From: an uncultured Chloroflexota bacterium
GTDB lineage: Bacteria > Chloroflexota > Anaerolineae > Caldilineales > Caldilineaceae
Direction: 5' to 3'
Assembly (NCBI GenBank): GCA_903858085.1
Contig: CAIOHJ010000259.1
Location: forward strand, 1 to 15,180
Length of the DNA: 15,180 nucleotides
The notes under the pieces were generated by a model that did no database searches, was not told the origin of the DNA, and saw only the letters and a list, made by a program, of their open reading frames with translations. Below are positions 1 to 6,245 of the stretch, one piece after another. Every line of letters begins with the position of its first letter. Position 1 is the first letter of the stretch. A program made the translations under genes and the position numbers.

Positions 1-750
1 CAGAGCCAGCTCGACGGCTGGGAGAGCCAGGTGGTGGTGGGCCGCCTCGATCACCCTGCGTCTCCCCCAAAAATCAGCCAGGTGGCCCTCCAGGCGGGCA
101 TCTCCCGTTGTCCCAGCATGGGCGGTCGAAAGGGTCGGGGTATAAAACGCATGCTGCTCCGCACTTCCCCACTCCAAATCGGCGGCCACACCGCGCGCCG
201 CCAGTTCCTGGGCCTCGCTGTTGCGGCGTTCCTGGATAGCCGCAAGCACCTGCTGACGGTCTCGCCCGTGCAGACGCAGCAGCAGCCAGGGGTCCTCAGC
301 CACCATCTCACCCAGCTGCGCATAGGTGACGCTCAATGCCAGCCGAGCCAGCGCCGGGTCGGCTGGCCCATCTCCTGCCGTGCAGCGCTGCTCGACCGCA
401 GCGCTGCACGGCAAAAGCGTCCCCCCGACCTCGACAAAAAGCTGTTCGATTTCAGCTGGCATGGTGCCAGCAAGCAGCTGAGCCACAAAAAGCGCCTGCG
501 TCCCCAACGCAGCAATCAGCTGCTCCCACTGCTCGTCGGTCAACGTTGGAAAGCGAATCTCGACCTGGACAGGGAGCCGGGCGCCCCCGGTCACCTGGGC
601 CAGAAGCTGCCCAGGCTGCATTTCAAGCCGTTTGACCCGCAGCCCACGCAGCGCCGCCGGATCGGTGCTGCTACCCATCTCGTGGGTGAACTCGGCCCAC
701 CGTCGCGCCCAGGCGAGCGCCGATGTGGAGGGGACTGTGCGGGCTGCCAT
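1..750 (-). CDS. SWIM-zinc-finger-like partner of the SNF2 helicase, zinc ligands missing (partial, C-terminus off the left edge)
   Basis: An open frame of 250 codons starts at ATG 750-748 and runs off the window. A GGGAGA ribosome-binding site lies just upstream, and the gene begins 26 bp after the SNF2 stop, so the two are almost certainly cotranscribed. SNF2 proteins of this type are commonly followed by a SWIM zinc-finger protein, whose finger is CxC...CxH followed by a segment like DPFLLFRLRGR. Here residues 152-163 (EDPWLLLRLHGR) match that trailing segment well, and residues 101-115 look like the lead-in. The finger itself is gone: only C115 and C123 occur nearby, with no CxC or CxH. 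The coding DNA at that point is a perfect hairpin (376-413). Family membership is inferred from context and the flanking motif; the function is probably as accessory to the helicase in DNA or RNA binding, without zinc. The C-terminal part cannot be judged. Confidence 0.75.
   Translation of the reverse strand, partial: MAARTVPSTSALAWARRWAEFTHEMGSSTDPAALRGLRVKRLEMQPGQLLAQVTGGARLPVQVEIRFPTLTDEQWEQLIAALGTQALFVAQLLAGTMPAEIEQLFVEVGGTLLPCSAAVEQRCTAGDGPADPALARLALSVTYAQLGEMVAEDPWLLLRLHGRDRQQVLAAIQERRNSEAQELAARGVAADLEWGSAEQHAFYTPTLSTAHAGTTGDARLEGHLADFWGRRRVIEAAHHHLALPAVELAL
376..413. repeat. Perfect 16-bp inverted repeat inside the SWIM-like gene
   Basis: The arms 376-391 and 398-413 are exact reverse complements, starting TGCCGTGCAGCGCTG, with a 6-nt loop. 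It lies wholly within coding sequence and encodes residues ~113-125, where a SWIM finger would carry its cysteines. There is no T-run on either side, so it is not an intrinsic terminator. It may be a relic of a small palindromic insertion or duplication. Confidence 0.85.
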
Positions 751-776
751 CGCTTTCTCCCGTTGTGTTCTGCTGT

Positions 777-3700
777 TCAATCGTCCAGCACCTCTCTGCG
801 CAACACCAACAGCTCACGCAACTCCTCGGTATCCAACTCGGTGAGCCAGGCCTCGCCGCTGCCGACAATCGATTCCGCCAACGACTGCTTGGAGGCCAGG
901 AGGGCATGAATCCGTTCTTCCAGCGTACCTGCCACGACAAATTTGTGAACCTGGACATTGCGGCGCTGTCCAATCCGAAACGCCCGGTCGGTCGCCTGAT
1001 TTTCCACCGCAGGGTTCCACCAACGGTCGAAGTGAAAGACATGGTTGGCCCGGGTGAGGTTGAGCCCGAAACCGCCAGCACGCAGGCTCAACACAAAGAT
1101 CGGCGGGCCATCGTCGCGCTGGAAGGACTGCACCATCTGGTCACGCTGCATTGCTGAGATGCCACCGTGCAAAAAAAGCACCTCACATTGCAGCTCTTCA
1201 CGCAGATGACGCTGCAACAGGGTTCCCATTTCGACAAACTGCGTAAAAATGAGGGCATGGTCTCCCACAGAAAGTGCCTCTTCCAACATTTCGGTCAGCC
1301 GTTCCAGCTTCCCACTCCGCTGGCGCAACGGCTCCTCCTCTTTGAGGAGCTGGGCTGGGTGGTTGCAGATCTGTTTGAGGCGGGTCAACAGCGCCAACAC
1401 CAGCCCACGGCGCTGGATGCCGTCCGCTTGATCCAAGGTTGCCAATGCTGCATGAACGGTCGCCTCATACAGGGAGGCCTGCTCGCTGGTCAGCGAACAG
1501 TAGACGACCATCTCGTTCTTCTCGGGCAGATCGGAGATGATCGACGGATCCGATTTGAGGCGCCGCAGGAGGAACGGCTGAACCAGCCGGCGCAGCTCCT
1601 GCGTGCGCTGCTCGTCGTTGTACCGCTCGATCGGGATCAAAAACCGCTGGCGGAACGCTTCATGGCTGCCCAGGTAGCCAGGATTCAAAAACTCAAACAC
1701 ACTCCACAGTTCGTTCAGGTGATTCTCGACTGGCGTCCCTGTCAGGGCAACCCGGTTGTGAGCGACCAGCCAGCGCACGGCCTGCGACTGCTTGGCCCCA
1801 GGGTTTTTGATGTTCTGCGCTTCATCCAGGATCAGATCGCTCCACACCAACGGGCGCAACAGGTCGCTGTCGCGACGGGCGGTGCCGTAGCTGGTGATGA
1901 CCAGATCGCTGGCCGCCACAGCCTCGCTGAAGGCGGTTCCTGCCAGCCGACCGCTGCCATGATGCACCAGGGTTTTGAATGCGGGAGCGAAACGTTCGAC
2001 CTCGCGACGCCAGTTGGCCACCAGGCTGGTCGGACAGATCAACAAGGCCGGCCCCCCAGCGGCAAGCTTCTCCGGGGCCCGGGCCAGCAGCAGGGCGATG
2101 GCCTGCACGGTCTTGCCGAGTCCCATGTCGTCGGCCAGACAGGCCCCCAGCCCCAGCCGACGCAGATAGGCCAGCCAGCCGACCCCACGACGCTGATACG
2201 GGCGCAACTCCCCGACAAAGCCGGCAGGTTCGGCCAGCTCGCCAGCCAACGTCTGGGTGCGCAGCTGTTCGAACACCTGTTGCAGCCAGCCATCTACATC
2301 GACCGCATCGACAGGCAGCCGGGCGCTGGCTCCCAGGCTGGGCCGGTCCGGAGCCTCGGTTGCCAGCAGAAACGCCGCCGGATCCTCGCCCGCGGCAGGG
2401 TCGAGGTAGACCTGGGCCATGCGCAGCGACTGCAAGAGCGACATCGTTCCAGTCGACTGGCGCCCCTGAAGAAACTGCCTGGCAGCCTGGACCTGGCGCG
2501 GGTCAAATTCGACCCAACGGCCACGCAGCCGGAGCAGCGGCACATGGTGCGCCGAAAGCGCCTCCAACTCGGCCTGGCTGAGCTGTTCAGTCCCCAGAGT
2601 CAATTCCCAGACAAACCGAACCTGTGGGCTGCTTGCGCCCGTCGCACGCTCCGCAGCCATCAGCCGCAGACGCAGCCCCAACCGCGCCCGCTGCTGCGAA
2701 CGCCACCATTCAGGCAGCAACACCCCAAAGCCGTTGCTCTCCAGCAACGGAGCAGCCTCACGCAAAAAGCGCTGGGCTTCTGCGGGCGTCAGGTCCACCC
2801 CCTGCGGTCGCGACGAACGCAGGCTACGTTCGATCGGGGCAAAGAGCCGGCTCGCCGCCCCCAAACCGGCCAGCAGCCGCTCCTGCGGGCGGTCAACCCG
2901 ACGGCTGCCGCTGCGCAGCTGGCCGTTCTGCGCCAGCCAGACCTGCCGGGCTGCGATCAATACACCAGGCTCGTCGCGGGCTTGCAGATAGTAGGCCAGC
3001 GTCCAGAGATCGACGGACCCAGCCACCTCGGGCAGGCTGGCTGCCCCCTCCGATTCGGCAGACAGCAGGGGCTCCACCAGCTCGAAGGCAATCCGAAAAT
3101 TGGTGTCGCTGGCAATGTGCAGCTGCTCGATCCACCCCTGCCAGACCTGGACAAACTGAAAAGCGGGCTGGGGCGGCAGCACCAGCTGTCGATCCGGCGC
3201 ATGAAGCTGGCTCACCCAACGCAGCACAGCGCTGCCGCCGCTCTCGCCAACACTGTGGCTCCAGCGGCGGATCGCAGCATCGACCAGCGCCGCCACAAAA
3301 CGCTCAGTCACACTCTCTGCAGACAGGGCAGCGTCCACCTCCTCCAGGTTGTAGGCCCGGCAGGCCGCTGGCATCGTCCCTACCAGTTCGACGAAACGCT
3401 GCTGCAGCCGATCGTCCAGCAGCGTTGGCTGCCAGATGGCGTGCAGGCCGCCAGGGCCGCTGCGCTGCAAGGCCGGAACATACTGCTGATCAATCAGCAG
3501 CTCCAGAGCGAATTTGGCGGCGTTGCTCCAGTAGAGCAGGTCGTTCCCCAGCTTCAACCGCCCCGTGCTCTCCGCCCCCGGCTGACGGCGCAGCTGGCTC
3601 AAAAAACGAAGCGCAGCAAAGGCCTCCAACAACACCCCGCTGACCTGCCAGTTCAACAGCCCGGCCGCACTCTGCTGACGGTCAGCATGCAGCACACCGC

Positions 3701-4001
3701 GCCGCATCAACGGCGCATCGCTGTGGCTGGGCAGCCAGATCGTCGCCGTGGCAGGCGCCATCGAGAGAAGCGGCAGGCCAGGCAACTCTTCCGCCAACAA
3801 CGTACGCAACTGGCTGATCGCCAGCTGCCCCGGGTGCGAAGGAATTTTTGCAGCACGCTGCCGGGCAGATCCCTGTTCGGGGGAGGCACCACAAGAAAAC
3901 AGAGCCTGCGTCGGATCGAGGGATTCGGCCCAAAAAAACAGATGGCCATCCAGAAAAGAGTCGCTGCCGCACAACCAGGCAGCATGTAAGGTCAAAGGCA
4001 T
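777..4001 (-). CDS. SNF2-family DNA-dependent ATPase/helicase
   Basis: This is a Swi2/Snf2 superfamily 2 ATPase of about 1074 residues that would translocate on double-stranded DNA in the cytoplasm, remodelling protein-DNA complexes. Numbered from the upstream ATG at 4010, residues ~405-560 match the bacterial SNF2-associated domain (PF12419 type; GFGVLLPEWW at 427-436). The ATPase core follows: Walker A DDMGLGKT 627-634, Walker B DEAQ 729-732, motif III LTGTP 756-760, ICNHP 881-885, and motifs V/VI LRAGGFGLNLT (976-986) and DRAFRIGQ (1008-1015). All key residues are present. I chose the second ATG (4001-3999) because the protein then begins MPLTLHAAWL, like the usual start of this family, and because the first ATG (4010) overlaps the -10 box of the promoter. 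Neither start has a Shine-Dalgarno. The next gene downstream is the SWIM-like partner. Confidence 0.93.
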   Translation of the reverse strand: MPLTLHAAWLCGSDSFLDGHLFFWAESLDPTQALFSCGASPEQGSARQRAAKIPSHPGQLAISQLRTLLAEELPGLPLLSMAPATATIWLPSHSDAPLMRRGVLHADRQQSAAGLLNWQVSGVLLEAFAALRFLSQLRRQPGAESTGRLKLGNDLLYWSNAAKFALELLIDQQYVPALQRSGPGGLHAIWQPTLLDDRLQQRFVELVGTMPAACRAYNLEEVDAALSAESVTERFVAALVDAAIRRWSHSVGESGGSAVLRWVSQLHAPDRQLVLPPQPAFQFVQVWQGWIEQLHIASDTNFRIAFELVEPLLSAESEGAASLPEVAGSVDLWTLAYYLQARDEPGVLIAARQVWLAQNGQLRSGSRRVDRPQERLLAGLGAASRLFAPIERSLRSSRPQGVDLTPAEAQRFLREAAPLLESNGFGVLLPEWWRSQQRARLGLRLRLMAAERATGASSPQVRFVWELTLGTEQLSQAELEALSAHHVPLLRLRGRWVEFDPRQVQAARQFLQGRQSTGTMSLLQSLRMAQVYLDPAAGEDPAAFLLATEAPDRPSLGASARLPVDAVDVDGWLQQVFEQLRTQTLAGELAEPAGFVGELRPYQRRGVGWLAYLRRLGLGACLADDMGLGKTVQAIALLLARAPEKLAAGGPALLICPTSLVANWRREVERFAPAFKTLVHHGSGRLAGTAFSEAVAASDLVITSYGTARRDSDLLRPLVWSDLILDEAQNIKNPGAKQSQAVRWLVAHNRVALTGTPVENHLNELWSVFEFLNPGYLGSHEAFRQRFLIPIERYNDEQRTQELRRLVQPFLLRRLKSDPSIISDLPEKNEMVVYCSLTSEQASLYEATVHAALATLDQADGIQRRGLVLALLTRLKQICNHPAQLLKEEEPLRQRSGKLERLTEMLEEALSVGDHALIFTQFVEMGTLLQRHLREELQCEVLFLHGGISAMQRDQMVQSFQRDDGPPIFVLSLRAGGFGLNLTRANHVFHFDRWWNPAVENQATDRAFRIGQRRNVQVHKFVVAGTLEERIHALLASKQSLAESIVGSGEAWLTELDTEELRELLVLRREVLDD

Positions 4002-4008
4002 AAAGAAC

Positions 4009-4038
4009 ATTGTACCGCGCGAAGAGCCTGCCTTTCAA
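4009..4038 (-). promoter_or_regulatory. Promoter of the SNF2 helicase operon, probably leaderless
   Basis: On the minus strand a -35 TTGAAA (4038-4033) is followed after 18 nt by a -10 TACAAT (4014-4009); each matches the sigma-70 consensus at five of six positions. Transcription would start near 4002, at the ATG of 4001, so the mRNA would have little or no leader. That fits the absence of any ribosome-binding site. Confidence 0.6.
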
Positions 4039-4051
4039 ATCATCTACAGCC

Positions 4052-4080
4052 GTTGGGCATTCCCGTTGCACGGACCCAAC
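4052..4080. other. Two-tier hairpin between the 6S-like RNA terminator and the SNF2 promoter
   Basis: GTTGGG (4052-4057 region) pairs with CCCAAC (4075-4080), enclosing an inner CCGT/ACGG stem with a 3-nt loop. Read on the plus strand it is followed by seven A; on the minus strand it directly follows the T-run of the terminator. It could be an operator upstream of the SNF2 -35, or a structure with no role. No protein is implied. Confidence 0.4.
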
Positions 4081-4114
4081 AAAAAAAGATGCCCCCCCAA
4101 AGCGGGGAGACACC
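4081..4114 (-). terminator. Intrinsic terminator of the 6S-like RNA
   Basis: On the minus strand GGTGTCTCCCC (4114-4104) pairs with GGGGGGGCATC (4098-4088) over 11 bp including three G-U pairs, with a 5-nt loop, and is followed directly by seven T (4087-4081). This is a textbook rho-independent terminator. No protein gene ends just upstream of it: the aspS stop is about 290 bp away, which is one reason to look for an RNA gene here. Confidence 0.88.
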
Positions 4115-4130
4115 CTTTCTGAGCTGTCAA

Positions 4131-4303
4131 ACTCTACAGGACCGTGTGAATCAGTGGGTACGAACCTGCATAAGCAGGTGGGTGCTGACTGAACGCTTCC
4201 GTCTTGCCTGAACGGCTACCACATCCACGTTCTTTTGTCATGCTCCCGTAAGAAAGGTGTTGGCTCGCCCCGTGTGCTGACCCATCACGTGAACTGTAGA
4301 GTT
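4131..4303 (-). ncRNA. ssrS: Candidate 6S RNA
   Basis: 6S RNA mimics an open promoter and binds the housekeeping RNA polymerase holoenzyme. The minus-strand transcript starting near 4303 folds into the 6S architecture. The closing stem is CTCTACAG (4301-4294) with CTGTAGAG (4139-4132), then CGTG (4289-4286) with CACG (4146-4143), then TGGGTCAG (4284-4277) with CTGATTCA (4154-4147). Next comes a large central bubble: 5' strand 4276-4248, 3' strand 4179-4155, the latter containing the small hairpin ACCTGC-TTAT-GCAGGT (4179-4164). The terminal arm is GGG, GC, TGAC and GAACG (4247-4228) paired with CGTTC, GTCA, GC and CCC (4195-4180), capped by CCGT/ACGG (4215-4212 with 4202-4199). The length of ~173 nt is normal for 6S. 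It has its own promoter and an intrinsic terminator. The pairings are read directly; the family name is inferred from the architecture, as I could not run a covariance model. Another structured small RNA remains possible. Confidence 0.72.
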
Positions 4304-4309
4304 GTTTAT

Positions 4310-4337
4310 AGTATACCATAGTCTCCCCTGCAAGCAA
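4310..4337 (-). promoter_or_regulatory. Promoter of the 6S-like RNA (extended -10)
   Basis: On the minus strand TATACT (4315-4310) is preceded by TG and one base, giving an extended -10. A weak -35 TTGCTT (4337-4332) lies 16 nt upstream. The predicted start near 4303-4302 falls one or two bases before the closing stem of the RNA, as expected for a 6S 5' end. Confidence 0.65.
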
Positions 4338-4352
4338 ACCGCCCCCAACAAT

Positions 4353-4397
4353 TTTCTGGGAGATGGCTTTCTGGGAGATGGCTTGCTGGGAGATGGC
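4353..4397. repeat. Three tandem copies of a 15-bp repeat downstream of aspS
   Basis: The unit TTTCTGGGAGATGGC occurs at 4353-4367 and 4368-4382, and as TTGCTGGGAGATGGC at 4383-4397, back to back. The changed base in the third copy lets GCTGGG (4385-4390) pair with CCCAGC (4397-4402), a 6-bp hairpin just after the aspS stop but without a T-run. The array separates aspS from the 6S-like promoter. It is too short and lacks spacers for a CRISPR. Confidence 0.9.
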
Positions 4398-4404
4398 CCA
4401 GCCC

Positions 4405-6222
4405 TCACCTTTTGGCAGGACGCAGAGCGATGTGCAGCTCGGCCAGCTGCGCCTCCGTCACTGCACAGGGCGAGTCGAGCATCAGGTCGGTGCCGGCAGC
4501 CGTCTTCGGGAAGGCAATCACGTCACGAATTGTAGAGGCTTCGGCGAACATGGCCACCAGACGGTCAAGGCCCAGGGCAATGCCGCCGTGCGGCGGTGCA
4601 CCGTACTGAAAGGCCTCCAACAAATGGCCAAACTGGCTCTCGGTCTGCTCGCTGGTCAACCCCAGCCGCGCAAACAACCGGTCCTGCAGGTCGCTGCGGT
4701 GGATCCGAATGCTGCCGCCGCCGATCTCCCAACCGTTCAAGATGACGTCGTAGGCCTTGGCCAGTACGCTGCCCGGGTCACTTTCCAGCCGCTCCCAATC
4801 TTCGTCGCGGGCGCTGGTGAACGGATGGTGCACGGCCTGCCAGCGCTTCTCCTCCTCGTTGTATTCGAGCAGCGGAAAGTCGACCACCCAACAGTAGGCC
4901 AGCAGGTTGGGATCGATCAGCCGGGCACGACGCCCAATCTCCAGCCGCAGATTGGCCAGACAAGGGTTGACAACCGCTGCACGGTCGGCGACCAGCAGGA
5001 TCAGGTCCCCCACAGCAGCGCCGCTGCGCTCAAAGATCGTCTGAATTTCAGCCGGCGTGAAAAATTTGGTGACCTGGCTGCGCAGGCTCTCAGGCGCAAA
5101 CAGCCCCGCAGCATCCGGTTCGTCGCTGATCCCGATCCAGACCAGCCCCTTGGCCCCATACTGTTTGACAAAGTCGGTCAGCTCGTCGATCTCGCGGCGC
5201 GACAGCGCACTGGCCCCCGGGTAGACCACCCCTTTGACAAGGCCCCCCGCCTCGACCGCCTTGCGGAAAACAGCAAAGTCGCTGGCAGCCGCCAGGTCGC
5301 TGACGTTGAAAAGCGGCTGACCAAAACGCAGGTCGGGCCGGTCGATCCCGTAATACTCCACAGCATCGGCGTAGGAGATCACCGGGAACGGCAACGTCTG
5401 GATCGGCTTGTGTGGGGCGATCAGCACGCTCAACTCGATCAACATCGCCTCGATGATGGCACAGATGTCGTTCGCATCGGCAAAGCTCATCTCCAGGTCA
5501 AGCTGGGTGAATTCAGGCTGACGGTCTGCGCGCAGATCCTCGTCACGGAAGCAACGGGCAATCTGAAAATAACGCTCGATGCCAGCAACCATCAACAGCT
5601 GCTTGAGCTGTTGTGGGCTCTGCGGCAACGCATAAAATTCGCCCGGCTGCAGACGGCTGGGCACGATGAAATCACGCGCCCCCTCCGGCGTGCTTTTGAG
5701 CAGGACAGGCGTCTCCACTTCGATAAAATCTCGATCCGAGAAAAATTCACGGATAAACCGCACGATCCGGTGGCGCAACAGCAGGTTCTGGGCCATGCGC
5801 GGGCGGCGAATGTCCAGATACCGGTACTTCAGACGCAACATCTCGTCGACATCGTCGCCGCTGCTCGACATCCCGCTCGCAATGTAGAAAGGAGGATTTT
5901 TGGCTGTGTTGAGAATCACAACCTCCTCCGCAATCAGTTCGATCGCTCCCGTGCTCAAATTCGGGTTGCGCAACCCTTCAGGCCGCGCCGTCACCTGACC
6001 TTTGACCTGAAGGACATATTCGCTGCGCGCCTGGTCAGCGACTGCGTGGGCCAGCGGCGCCTGCTCGGAATCGACCGTCACCTGCGTGATGCCAAAACGG
6101 TCGCGCAGGTCGATAAAAATCAGCCCACCATGGTCGCGCCGCCGATTGACCCAGCCAGCCAATGTCACCACGTCGCCGACATTCGTCAGATTCAATACGC
6201 CGCATGTGTGTGTCTTCAACAT
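4405..6222 (-). CDS. aspS: Aspartyl-tRNA synthetase, bacterial type, probably non-discriminating
   Basis: This cytoplasmic class II synthetase charges tRNA-Asp with aspartate. The 605 residues carry the N-terminal anticodon-binding OB domain (GWVNRRRDHGG), the class II core with motif 2 around FRDEDLRADRQPEFTQLDLE, the bacterial GAD insertion, and motif 3 GGIALGLDRLVA near the C-terminus. Length is normal and nothing is missing. I start at ATG 6222-6220, giving MLKTHTCG, the usual AspRS beginning, with AGGGG upstream; a longer frame to GTG 6249 would overlap the preceding gene's stop. With this start the histidine of RRDHGG is residue 31, and RPEG follows later in the OB domain; His31 plus this glycine are known in AspRS enzymes that also charge tRNA-Asn, whereas E. 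coli has Leu. That suggests an Asp-tRNA-Asn/GatCAB route in this organism. The gene has its own promoter (6285-6313). Confidence 0.97.
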   Translation of the reverse strand: MLKTHTCGVLNLTNVGDVVTLAGWVNRRRDHGGLIFIDLRDRFGITQVTVDSEQAPLAHAVADQARSEYVLQVKGQVTARPEGLRNPNLSTGAIELIAEEVVILNTAKNPPFYIASGMSSSGDDVDEMLRLKYRYLDIRRPRMAQNLLLRHRIVRFIREFFSDRDFIEVETPVLLKSTPEGARDFIVPSRLQPGEFYALPQSPQQLKQLLMVAGIERYFQIARCFRDEDLRADRQPEFTQLDLEMSFADANDICAIIEAMLIELSVLIAPHKPIQTLPFPVISYADAVEYYGIDRPDLRFGQPLFNVSDLAAASDFAVFRKAVEAGGLVKGVVYPGASALSRREIDELTDFVKQYGAKGLVWIGISDEPDAAGLFAPESLRSQVTKFFTPAEIQTIFERSGAAVGDLILLVADRAAVVNPCLANLRLEIGRRARLIDPNLLAYCWVVDFPLLEYNEEEKRWQAVHHPFTSARDEDWERLESDPGSVLAKAYDVILNGWEIGGGSIRIHRSDLQDRLFARLGLTSEQTESQFGHLLEAFQYGAPPHGGIALGLDRLVAMFAEASTIRDVIAFPKTAAGTDLMLDSPCAVTEAQLAELHIALRPAKR

Positions 6223-6245
6223 CAACGGACCCCTACTTCTCTGGT

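Noticed and set aside
31..909. Plus-strand 292-residue frame at the left end
   Set aside because: It overlaps the minus-strand SWIM-like gene and the end of SNF2; the minus frame has a ribosome-binding site, operon spacing and a family motif.
1167..3989. 940-residue open frame on the plus strand
   Set aside because: It lies opposite the SNF2 gene, is full of Gln/Arg/Pro with no domain pattern, and has no start signals. It is a G+C-rich antisense shadow.
4131..4303. The intergenic RNA considered as SRP RNA, RNase P RNA or tmRNA
   Set aside because: The SRP GGAAGGAAGCAGCC-type loop, the RNase P conserved cores and a tRNA-like acceptor with tag frame are all absent.
4353..4397. Short repeat array considered as a CRISPR
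   Set aside because: Repeats are directly adjacent with no spacers, only three copies, and no cas genes nearby.
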